NCBI GenBank assembly: GCA_030665795.1 | Contig: DAOUZD010000039.1 | Coordinates: 1-6,810 of the forward strand | Direction: 5' to 3' | DNA length: 6,810 nt | From: Dehalococcoides sp. | Lineage (GTDB): Bacteria > Chloroflexota > Dehalococcoidia > Dehalococcoidales > RBG-16-60-22 | Shown here: in pieces, positions 1 through 5,856 of the stretch | How the letters are laid out: every line of letters starts with the position of its first letter | How positions within the stretch are numbered: the first letter of the stretch is position 1 | Position numbers and translations under genes: made by a program | Notes under the pieces: model-generated | Database searches by the model: none | Told to the model about the DNA's origin: nothing | Seen by the model: the letters and a program-made list of their open reading frames with translations, nothing else

Positions 1-1
1 C

Positions 2-325
2 GTTGGCGCTCCTGGTGGCTATTCCATCATTAGTGCCATCGTGCAGAGCATCGTCAATGTGATTGACCATGGTATGAGTGCTCAGGAGGCAGTTTCGGCT
101 CCCCGAATTCATTGTGAGGGAGATGATGTCATTGTCTCCGCCAGAATCTCGTCTCGAGTTTGTGATGATGTAAGGAAAAAGGGGCTCGAGGTAACCCACA
201 GCGTGGTGAGTTGGGGTATGGTTCCCTTCGGTTTGGCTCATGGTATCAAAGTAGACCCGACTACCGGGAAGTTCGAGGGAGGGGCTGACCCCGGAGGAGG
301 CGGTGGTATCGCTTCTCCCAATTAA
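2..325 (+). CDS. ggt: Gamma-glutamyltranspeptidase, C-terminal end (5' partial)
   Basis: This is the last 107 residues of a gamma-glutamyltransferase, an Ntn-hydrolase that cleaves or transfers the gamma-glutamyl group of glutathione and related amides, usually exported to the cell surface or periplasm. The reading frame is open from base 2, so the gene begins outside the window; the GTG at 41 is internal, because the family motif GAPGG (GSPGG in E. coli, the glycines of the oxyanion region) lies before it at visible residues 2-6. The family block with hydrophobic helix, then DHGMSAQEAVSAPRIH, follows at about residues 22-37. The C-terminal KFEGGADP matches the usual end of the small subunit, but the following Arg of GGADPR is replaced by a run of five glycines before the stop. 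The catalytic Thr and the rest of the small subunit are upstream and cannot be checked. It could be a related acylase of the same family. Thymidylate synthase follows after 31 bp. Confidence 0.88.
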   Translation, partial: VGAPGGYSIISAIVQSIVNVIDHGMSAQEAVSAPRIHCEGDDVIVSARISSRVCDDVRKKGLEVTHSVVSWGMVPFGLAHGIKVDPTTGKFEGGADPGGGGGIASPN

Positions 326-356
326 GACAGAAAGGAAAGTTGGCAGGATTTAACCG

Positions 357-1004
357 ATGAAGATTTCACTAATTGAAGCTAGAGACCTTTCTGAAGCCTG
401 GTTTCGTTGCCTGTGCACAACCCTGACCGAGGGATATGAATATCAAATTGACCGGGGAAGCTATGCCGGGCAGCGGCGGAAGGAGCTCGATTTTGTCGTT
501 ATCCAGGTTAGGTATCCGGGGACAAGACCATTAGTACCCGATGTACCACAAGGAGTGCCACCACCCAGTACCATGGATTATATTGAAGAATACTTACCTT
601 ACCTCATGGCGGCACATAGGCGGGAAGGGGAACAGTACACCTACGGCCAGTATCTGGAAACACAGATAGCTGAGGTAATCAAAATGTATAAGGAGGACGG
701 CTATAATACCAATCAGGCTTTTATGGCAGTGGGTGATGAGCGGTCAATTTTTCTCTCTGACCCTCCGTGCTTGAGGGCAGTAGATACCAGGATTCGTGAT
801 AATAAGCTTAATTTTGTGGTCTATTTTCGTTCCTGGGACTTGTGGGCTGGCTTCCCGTCAAATCTGGCTGCCATTCAGCTTCTGAAAGAGTATATGGCCA
901 GCGAAATAGGAGTTGATGATGGCGAGCTGATTGCTACGAGTAAGGGATTACACCTTTATGAGTATACCTGGGAACTAGCTAAAATTACCGTTAGAATGAC
1001 ATAA
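357..1004 (+). CDS. thyA: Thymidylate synthase, short methanogen-like type
   Basis: The product (215 aa) should methylate dUMP to dTMP in the cytoplasm using a methylene-pterin cofactor. The catalytic core matches E. coli ThyA with identical spacing: nucleophile Cys138 in DPPC (Cys146), Arg158 and Asp161 in RSWD (Arg166, Asp169), Asn169 in GFPSN (Asn177) and His199/Tyr201 in GLHLY (His207/Tyr209). Asn169 favours dUMP over dCMP, since dCMP hydroxymethylases carry Asp there. It differs from classical ThyA in being about 50 residues shorter, mainly through loss of the C-terminal tail after the H-x-Y motif, and in having Thr118-Asn119 where ThyA has the two partner-subunit arginines (126/127) that hold the dUMP phosphate. 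These traits resemble the thymidylate synthases I remember from methanogens. The ATG has only a weak AGGA site 8 nt upstream. The symbol is by family; it is not an orthodox ThyA. Probably cotranscribed with the upstream transpeptidase. Confidence 0.88.
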   Translation: MKISLIEARDLSEAWFRCLCTTLTEGYEYQIDRGSYAGQRRKELDFVVIQVRYPGTRPLVPDVPQGVPPPSTMDYIEEYLPYLMAAHRREGEQYTYGQYLETQIAEVIKMYKEDGYNTNQAFMAVGDERSIFLSDPPCLRAVDTRIRDNKLNFVVYFRSWDLWAGFPSNLAAIQLLKEYMASEIGVDDGELIATSKGLHLYEYTWELAKITVRMT

Positions 1005-1090
1005 GCCAAGCCAGCCCCCTTTACACGAGAAAAAATTATCGGATTTCCATCCTCATACTTTAAAGTTTTCATAAAACAGGCAAAGTTAAG

Positions 1091-2320
1091 TTGAAAATAG
1101 AACTGATTGCGATGGTGAGTTTACTATTATTTTGTTTGGCCGGCGTAAGCTGTACCCCCAGCCGAGATTTTAATACGCGTTTAAGTTCGATTGCGAGGCC
1201 ATATCGCTTCAGCTTCGTCCGGTGGGAATTCAATACCATCTGGAGTGAAGCCAAGCAGGTAATTTGTGGCCAGGAGAAAACGGTTGGCGCTGAAACCGAT
1301 AAAGTTAGCGACTATTTTACCACGGTTGATCAGTTAAAAACTCTGAAGTCAGAAATAGAAGCAATCAAGACCGGTAATAAGCAGGGCGACCTGGCTCCAC
1401 TTGAGGCTGAATTTAATGAATTACAGCAGCAAAGAACCGCTTTAGAGAACATGGTAGAAAGGATAATAGCCAGGCAGATAAGAGATACTCTGACCCAGCA
1501 GGGTATTTTCAATCCGATAGATAAATACCTGAAATTAAAAATTGGCTTCCCGCCGATAAATTTCAAGCTTGAGAAGCCACCTCATCTACTGGTGGTTTCG
1601 CCCAGGGACAGAATCGAAAGCATGCGGGAAATCACCCTCCTGCAGGATATTAGTCTGGAGGAAATGGAGAGTATTGAAGCTGAAGTTGACGAATTAGGTG
1701 TCTCTTCACTGGTGGTAGTGCTTGGTGGCTTTGGTGGCACCTATCCCACTTTCGTGACTAACGAGGCTAGTTTGCGGTTTACTGTTGACGCGGCTGCGGA
1801 AGAGTGGCTGCATCAATATCTCACTTTTAAACCGCTGGGATTTCTATATATATTAGATTTAACCGGGCTCTCTCGAAATTATGAAATTGCCACTATGAAT
1901 GAAACACTGGCCAGTATGGTCGCCAAAGAAATTGGCGCTATGATCGCTGAGAGCTACTACTCTGAATCTGAAAATAATGAGCGCCAACCTCAGAAGGCAG
2001 TTTCCGGATTTGATTTTAATCAGGAGATGAGAGATATAAGAAGGGCAGTTGACCAATACTTGGCCCAGGGTGAAATTGAACAGGCAGAGGACTTTATGGA
2101 GCAGAAACGACAATATCTCGCCTCAATGGGCTATTATATTAGGAAGCTGAATCAAGCCTATTTTGCCTTTTATGGTACCTATGCCGATAGACCGACTTCG
2201 ATTAGTCCAATTGGGCTTGAGTTAAAAGAGCTAAGAAGTCAGAGTGCCTCATTAAAGGAATTTTTGGAGACGGTAGCCGCTATGACTAGCCACCAGGATT
2301 TAATCGAGAGCATCAAATAA
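1091..2320 (+). CDS. Predicted lipoprotein with degenerate gluzincin-like metallopeptidase motif
   Basis: I do not recognise a named protein. The 409-aa product begins with a short signal peptide: Lys2, a hydrophobic stretch at 8-19 and a lipobox-like AGVSC with Cys21, which would anchor it to the outer face of the membrane. Residues 76-130 are Glu/Lys/Leu-rich and probably a coiled coil. A hydrophobic strand with a Gly-rich turn (206-217) precedes EEWLHQYL at 237-244 and MNETLA at 269-274. This order, a glutamate/histidine helix then an N-E helix about 30 residues later, resembles zinc gluzincins such as the putative aminopeptidase family DUF2265, except that the first His of HExxH is Glu237. 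The LNQAYFAFYGTYAD segment at 353-366 also recalls that family's C-terminal LNNA region. TTG is chosen as start because a stop lies in frame at 1061 and the alternative ATG at 1112 would lose the basic residue of the signal; the ribosome site is weak (AGG 10 nt upstream). Function is inferred only. Confidence 0.7.
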   Translation: MKIELIAMVSLLLFCLAGVSCTPSRDFNTRLSSIARPYRFSFVRWEFNTIWSEAKQVICGQEKTVGAETDKVSDYFTTVDQLKTLKSEIEAIKTGNKQGDLAPLEAEFNELQQQRTALENMVERIIARQIRDTLTQQGIFNPIDKYLKLKIGFPPINFKLEKPPHLLVVSPRDRIESMREITLLQDISLEEMESIEAEVDELGVSSLVVVLGGFGGTYPTFVTNEASLRFTVDAAAEEWLHQYLTFKPLGFLYILDLTGLSRNYEIATMNETLASMVAKEIGAMIAESYYSESENNERQPQKAVSGFDFNQEMRDIRRAVDQYLAQGEIEQAEDFMEQKRQYLASMGYYIRKLNQAYFAFYGTYADRPTSISPIGLELKELRSQSASLKEFLETVAAMTSHQDLIESIK

Positions 2321-2334
2321 AACTTCGTGGTATA

Positions 2335-2374
2335 CTTGAGCAAACTCGACTTTTATGGTGTATTTGTGCTCAAG
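2335..2374. promoter_or_regulatory. Inverted repeat upstream of the alkyltransferase gene
   Basis: CTTGAGCA at 2335-2342 is repeated in perfect inverted form as TGCTCAAG at 2367-2374, separated by 24 bases; two more A:T pairs can form inside if G2366 bulges. The right arm ends just before the GA-rich ribosome binding site of the next gene. No T-run follows, so it is not a typical intrinsic terminator. It may be an operator half-site pair or an mRNA leader hairpin. A poor promoter-like pair (TTGAGC, 17 bp, TGTATT) overlaps it. Confidence 0.4.
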
Positions 2375-2388
2375 AAGGAAGAGGTGTC

Positions 2389-2913
2389 ATGCCGGAGACT
2401 TTTTTCTTCACGCGTTATCACAGCCCGCTAGGGACGTATGTACTGGTTAGCTCTCAGCGCGGGGTCATCTGCGTGAAATCAGAGACCCGCGCGGTAGCTC
2501 GTCTTGCCCAATGGGAGAAAGAGAGCATCCGGATACAGGATGGCAACGGCCATAACCATAAGGTCGCCACCGAGTTGGATGCCTACTTCGCCGGAAATTT
2601 GCGTCAATTCGGTGTACCTCTGGACCTTCGGGGCACCGATTTCCAGCGTCGAGTGTGGGGACTCCTGCTGGGTATCCCTTACGGAGAGACTCGTTCGTAT
2701 GGGCAGATAGCTAGTGCGCTGGGTCGTCCAACCGCCAGCCGGGCAGTCGGCCGTGCCACTGGAACCAATCCCATCGCTATCATCGTGCCCTGTCATCGGG
2801 TCATCGGAGCTAACGGAGGGCTGGTTGGCTACGGGGGTGGACTTGATAAAAAACAGGCCCTGCTTGACTTGGAAGCCAGCGTAATGCGCCAGAGACACGG
2901 TACACAGTCTTAA
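2389..2913 (+). CDS. ogt: Methylated-DNA--protein-cysteine S-methyltransferase
   Basis: This 174-aa protein is a suicide DNA repair enzyme that moves alkyl groups from O6-alkylguanine (and O4-alkylthymine) in DNA onto its own cysteine. The acceptor is Cys135 in PCHRV (134-138). The other functional residues sit at the same distances from the cysteine as in human MGMT: Tyr104 (Y114), Arg118, the arginine finger in RAVG (R128), Asn127 (N137), His136 (H146) and Glu162 (E172). The N-terminal part (about 5-80) is the usual Ogt/MGMT N-domain with the SPLG strand; there is no AraC-type Ada domain, so it is a stand-alone repair protein and not a transcriptional activator. The length is normal for the family. 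ATG is preceded by a GGAAGAGG-rich ribosome binding site at about 2377-2384. It lies 68 bp after the lipoprotein gene behind an inverted repeat, and may have its own promoter. It converges on the ThDP enzyme gene. The family assignment is secure; the choice between Ogt and the C-terminal Ada type is by architecture. Confidence 0.95.
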   Translation: MPETFFFTRYHSPLGTYVLVSSQRGVICVKSETRAVARLAQWEKESIRIQDGNGHNHKVATELDAYFAGNLRQFGVPLDLRGTDFQRRVWGLLLGIPYGETRSYGQIASALGRPTASRAVGRATGTNPIAIIVPCHRVIGANGGLVGYGGGLDKKQALLDLEASVMRQRHGTQS

Positions 2914-2928
2914 CACCATGGAGAGAAC

Positions 2929-4563
2929 CTACATTAGGGAAAAGGATATTTCCTCGCTGGTGATAAACTCAAGCAATGCTGGACGTTTTTCTTCTTCAGT
3001 AACTCGACGGGCACGCTGAATTGCTGGTGCAATCTCGGCAGGGTTCTCCACTCGTTCTGCGTAACCACCCATGGCACGCCCTAGGTCCGCATAGTTGCCA
3101 CCAAGGTCGAGGGACTGATAAAGTTCCTGAGCAAGTGGCTCATCCGGAGCCTCGATGGCCATAGTTGAGTTGTTCAACACTATAGTTATGATGGGTATCT
3201 TGCTTCGAACCGCTGTCTCGAAGTCTAATCCTACCATGCCAAAGGCAGCATCCCCCATAAAGTTGATGGCTACTTTGTCCGGTTGCGCCAGCTTAGCACC
3301 TATGGTGAGACCCAGCCCGGTACCCAGCCCATGGGATTTGCCCCATCCGATGTAACTCCGTGGTGTTATTGCCGGGTAAAAGGGCACCAACTGGTCACGT
3401 GGGCTGCCGGCGTCATGAGTGACGATAGCTTGCCTCGGGTCTATCGTGTGCATTAACTCCCAGATGACTCGGTACGGGTTTATCGGCACTTCTTCCGAGG
3501 TGAGCTTGGGCATCCATTCCCCCAGCCACTCCTCCTTCACCTTCTTAATCTCCTCAATTACGGCACTCTTGCCCCGGCGACTCTGGCTTCCCATGCGCTC
3601 CTTGACCGCTTCAATGAACTGAGCCAATACCAGCTTGGCATCTCCAATGATAGGATAATTTACTACGTAATTCTTGTTGATGTCCTCCTCGCAAGTGGTG
3701 GCATGGATAAATACCTTTACAGAAGGTATCTCGGTTGACATGTAGTGAAGCGCGAAACTGCAGCCAATACCAAACACCACATCAGCTTTACCTAAGAAGT
3801 GATGAACTGGCTTGGTCACCACGCGAGCGCCGGTGCCCAGGGACAAAGGATGGTTCTCCGGAAAGGCGCTTTTCCCCATCAGAGTGGTCATTACCGGCAC
3901 CTGCAAGAGTTCGGCTAATTCCAGTAGCTCGTCCCACGCTTCAGCGTAGAGCACCCCCTGACCAGCATGAATTATGGGACTGTGGGCCTCTATCAGTATT
4001 CTGGCTGCCTCAGCCACATCACGGGAGTCACCTGCGGCACGTGTGGCTTTGACCGGCTGGTAGTCAAATGACTCTACCTCTTTATCAACTAAGTCTGCTG
4101 GTATCTCCAGCATAACCGGACCTGGCTTGCCCATTCTCAGGAAAGAGAAGGCGCGCCGCATGATTTCGGGTACCTGTTCTGCTACGTTGATTCGCTCTAC
4201 CCATTTGGTCACCGCATCATAGCTACGAACCGAGCTAAAGTAGGGTTTTACTCCCGCCCGGTCACCGGGATAGCCCAGGGGCAGCAAAAGCAAGGGCACC
4301 GAATCAGAGTAGGCGGTGGCGACCCCGGAGAAAGCGTTCTCGGCACCTGGGCCGAATTGCATGCCAAACACACCGATGCGTCGTCCATTGGAAATACGAC
4401 TGTAGCCATCGGCGATGCCTACTCCGACCCGCTCCTGCCGACAGACAACGGGTCTTAGTCCCGCTTTCGCTGCGGCATCTATCATTGGAGTAGAAGGGTA
4501 ACAGCTAAGAAACGTCACCCCCTCGCGTTTTAATACCTCCGCGATAGCATCAATTACCTTCAC
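2929..4563 (-). CDS. Thiamine diphosphate-dependent enzyme, acetolactate synthase-like
   Basis: The 544-aa protein has the three-domain layout of the ThDP decarboxylase/carboligase superfamily. The N-terminal pyrimidine-binding domain (about 1-165) carries the cofactor-activating Glu44 in CRQERVGVGIADGYSR and a GPGAENAFSG turn at 71-80. A central domain spans about 185-320. The C-terminal diphosphate-binding domain (about 375-535) has GDA at 437-439 and, after 24 residues, Asn464-Asn465, fitting the Mg/ThDP motif GDG-x(24-27)-NN with the third Gly changed to Ala. It should cleave or join C-C bonds next to a 2-oxo group. Substrate cannot be told: acetolactate synthase, oxo-acid decarboxylase and 2-hydroxyacyl-CoA lyase are all relatives, and no regulatory ilvN-like subunit is adjacent. 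GTG is the start because a perfect GGAGGTGA lies 6 nt upstream and a stop follows further upstream in frame. It is the last gene of a run with a fold III PLP enzyme and an aminotransferase, so a 2-oxo acid derived from an amino acid is a plausible substrate (inference). Confidence 0.88.
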   Translation of the reverse strand: MKVIDAIAEVLKREGVTFLSCYPSTPMIDAAAKAGLRPVVCRQERVGVGIADGYSRISNGRRIGVFGMQFGPGAENAFSGVATAYSDSVPLLLLPLGYPGDRAGVKPYFSSVRSYDAVTKWVERINVAEQVPEIMRRAFSFLRMGKPGPVMLEIPADLVDKEVESFDYQPVKATRAAGDSRDVAEAARILIEAHSPIIHAGQGVLYAEAWDELLELAELLQVPVMTTLMGKSAFPENHPLSLGTGARVVTKPVHHFLGKADVVFGIGCSFALHYMSTEIPSVKVFIHATTCEEDINKNYVVNYPIIGDAKLVLAQFIEAVKERMGSQSRRGKSAVIEEIKKVKEEWLGEWMPKLTSEEVPINPYRVIWELMHTIDPRQAIVTHDAGSPRDQLVPFYPAITPRSYIGWGKSHGLGTGLGLTIGAKLAQPDKVAINFMGDAAFGMVGLDFETAVRSKIPIITIVLNNSTMAIEAPDEPLAQELYQSLDLGGNYADLGRAMGGYAERVENPAEIAPAIQRARRVTEEEKRPALLEFITSEEISFSLM

Positions 4564-4569
4564 GATATG

Positions 4570-4577
4570 TCACCTCC
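4570..4577 (-). promoter_or_regulatory. Shine-Dalgarno site of the ThDP enzyme gene
   Basis: On the minus strand the site reads GGAGGTGA, a full complement to the anti-Shine-Dalgarno core of 16S rRNA, 6 nt before the GTG at 4563. Its TGA is an in-frame stop, so no longer start is possible; the site fixes GTG as the initiation codon. Confidence 0.85.
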
Positions 4578-4616
4578 ATGTGCGAAAATTAGAACCACTA
4601 TAATTGGCCACTCCAC

Positions 4617-5783
4617 CTAATTACCTCGTCCTCTCCCGGTTACTGGTATCACCTGTTCTACCACACCATTTCTTACTCCGTATATCTGGTTATGTATATT
4701 AATGACCAGGGTAGCATTGTTGGGCACAATTTCCAGCCGCTCGCCAAAGCGCAGCGTCTTCTCAGGAACCGCGTAGTAAAGACAACTGGTTTCGGCAGAC
4801 AGACGCCCCAACCATAAGTCGGAACGCCCTTGCACGGAGCCAAAGCTGGGCATCCCGTTCCAGAAAAAACCCGGCGTATCCCGACGTGCTATGAGAGAAT
4901 CAGCCCCAAAAGTCTTGTATCCGGCATCAATTATGGCCCAACCTGGGTGTGAAGTGCTCATCACAGTAGTAAGCACCGTGACCGCGCACGCTTCTCTAAC
5001 GTTGCCTCCCGACCTCATATACATAATATCGCCGATTACGCACTGCCCTGGATGAATCTCGGTTATCTCAGGGAATTTACCTTCCTTCAGAAAACGACAT
5101 GTGGAACGAAATGTGGGTGAAGCACCTACGGAGACATGCTCTATGGCAATGCCTTCCTTCCTAAGCATCCGTGCATTTTCGGTCATTATCGTGGCGGCTT
5201 CGAGAGCTGTCTCATCTTTATCTTCTGGCGTTGGTTTTGCCCCCATTTCATGTCCATAAATACCGATAAGGTCAATACCCGGAAGCTGGCGGAGCTGCTT
5301 GGCCATGTTCAAGACAGGTTCCCCGGGGAGTACGCCGTAGCGGGAGCCTCTACCTAAATCGACCTTAATGAGTACACGGGCTTTCTTGCCAACCGCTTGA
5401 GCCATTTGAGAAATAATCTCGGCTTGCTCAAGCATATCCATGACGACGGCAAGCTTGAGTTGCGGTTTGCTCAAAAGTCTCTTCAGTATTTCTCCCTTAG
5501 GGCCACCATAAAAGCCAGGGTGAGCAATAACGATATCGTCAATTCCCTGCTCTGCCATAGCTTCTGCCTGTGCCACCGGACCTACCTCTACGCCACAGGC
5601 CCCTCTTTCAATTTGCATCTTGGCTATTGATGCATTCTCATGAACTTTAACATGTGGTCTCAGTCTAACGCCTGCCTCGGCCGCTAGTTTGGACATTTCC
5701 TTGATATTTGCCTCCAGCGTATTCAAATCGATGAGCACCGCTGGCGTGTCTAAAGATGGATAAGGCGTCTTTTGTTCTGTCAT
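4617..5783 (-). CDS. D-threonine aldolase/D-serine dehydratase-family PLP enzyme with altered metal site
   Basis: The 388-aa product is a fold type III (alanine racemase-like) PLP enzyme of the D-threonine aldolase/D-serine dehydratase family, which act on D-3-hydroxy amino acids. The N-terminal TIM barrel starts with SLDTPAVLIDL; the Schiff-base lysine is Lys46 in RPHVKVHE (42-49; the usual motif is RPHxKTHK). Further family marks are GIYGHE (174-179), the phosphate-loop region SVGASPTF (218-225), EIHPGQCVIGD (242-252) and DAGYKTFGAD (286-295). The C-terminal beta domain normally holds a divalent metal through His and Cys/Asp in PNHxC or PNHxD; here the sequence is PNNAT, with Asn356 and Thr358 at those places. 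The activity may therefore be metal-independent or different, for example a racemase. ATG at 5783 is preferred over an adjacent TTG at 5786, because AAAGGAGG lies at good distance from it. It sits between an aminotransferase (73 bp upstream) and the ThDP enzyme (53 bp downstream), probably one operon. Confidence 0.85.
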   Translation of the reverse strand: MTEQKTPYPSLDTPAVLIDLNTLEANIKEMSKLAAEAGVRLRPHVKVHENASIAKMQIERGACGVEVGPVAQAEAMAEQGIDDIVIAHPGFYGGPKGEILKRLLSKPQLKLAVVMDMLEQAEIISQMAQAVGKKARVLIKVDLGRGSRYGVLPGEPVLNMAKQLRQLPGIDLIGIYGHEMGAKPTPEDKDETALEAATIMTENARMLRKEGIAIEHVSVGASPTFRSTCRFLKEGKFPEITEIHPGQCVIGDIMYMRSGGNVREACAVTVLTTVMSTSHPGWAIIDAGYKTFGADSLIARRDTPGFFWNGMPSFGSVQGRSDLWLGRLSAETSCLYYAVPEKTLRFGERLEIVPNNATLVINIHNQIYGVRNGVVEQVIPVTGRGRGN

Positions 5784-5790
5784 CAATATT

Positions 5791-5800
5791 TACCTCCTTT
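5791..5800 (-). promoter_or_regulatory. Shine-Dalgarno site of the D-threonine aldolase-family gene
   Basis: The minus strand reads AAAGGAGGTA here. GGAGG is 9 nt from the ATG at 5783 and 6 nt from the TTG at 5786, so it supports a start at this point but does not fully separate the two codons. The AAAGG extension pairs with the UUU-type tail of bacterial 16S rRNA. Confidence 0.8.
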
Positions 5801-5819
5801 CACTAGGGAAACTGCTGAT

Positions 5820-5849
5820 GCCTAAAAGACTGGTAAGCAGGCCTAAAAG
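5820..5849. repeat. 9-bp direct repeat in the intergenic gap
   Basis: GCCTAAAAG occurs at 5820-5828 and again at 5841-5849, giving a 21-bp period, close to two helical turns. It lies in the 73-bp gap between the aminotransferase stop and the next start. Such spacing suits a protein binding one DNA face at two sites, but two 9-mers in a short gap may also be chance. A separate 5-bp inverted match (CTGCT at 5812-5816, AGCAG at 5836-5840) is too short to call a terminator. Confidence 0.3.
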
Positions 5850-5856
5850 TAGCGAA

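Noticed and set aside
41..43. GTG as a start of a small independent protein at the left edge
   Set aside because: The GAPGG motif of gamma-glutamyltranspeptidase is in frame before it, so the codon is internal to a larger gene.
1020..1077. Promoter-like TTTACA at 1020-1025, ACTTTAAAGT palindrome at 1057-1066 and GTTTT-cat-AAAAC at 1065-1077 before the lipoprotein gene
   Set aside because: No -10 box at proper spacing was found, and the short AT-rich dyads are expected by chance in such a gap; they do not amount to a promoter or terminator.
1069..1254. 61-codon minus-strand open frame at the start of the lipoprotein gene
   Set aside because: It overlaps the signal peptide region of a coherent plus-strand gene and resembles no known protein.
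2479..2919. 146-codon open frame on the minus strand opposite the alkyltransferase gene
   Set aside because: It lies antisense to a gene with complete catalytic residues, and its translation shows no domain-like pattern.
3735..4052. 105-codon open frame on the plus strand inside the ThDP enzyme gene
   Set aside because: It is antisense to a well-supported gene and its Arg/Pro/Ser-rich translation looks like a frame shadow.
4699..4720. Reading the fold III PLP enzyme as a pseudogene because of its missing metal ligands
   Set aside because: The frame is full length, has a strong ribosome binding site and keeps the PLP lysine and other core motifs, so a change of function is likelier than decay.
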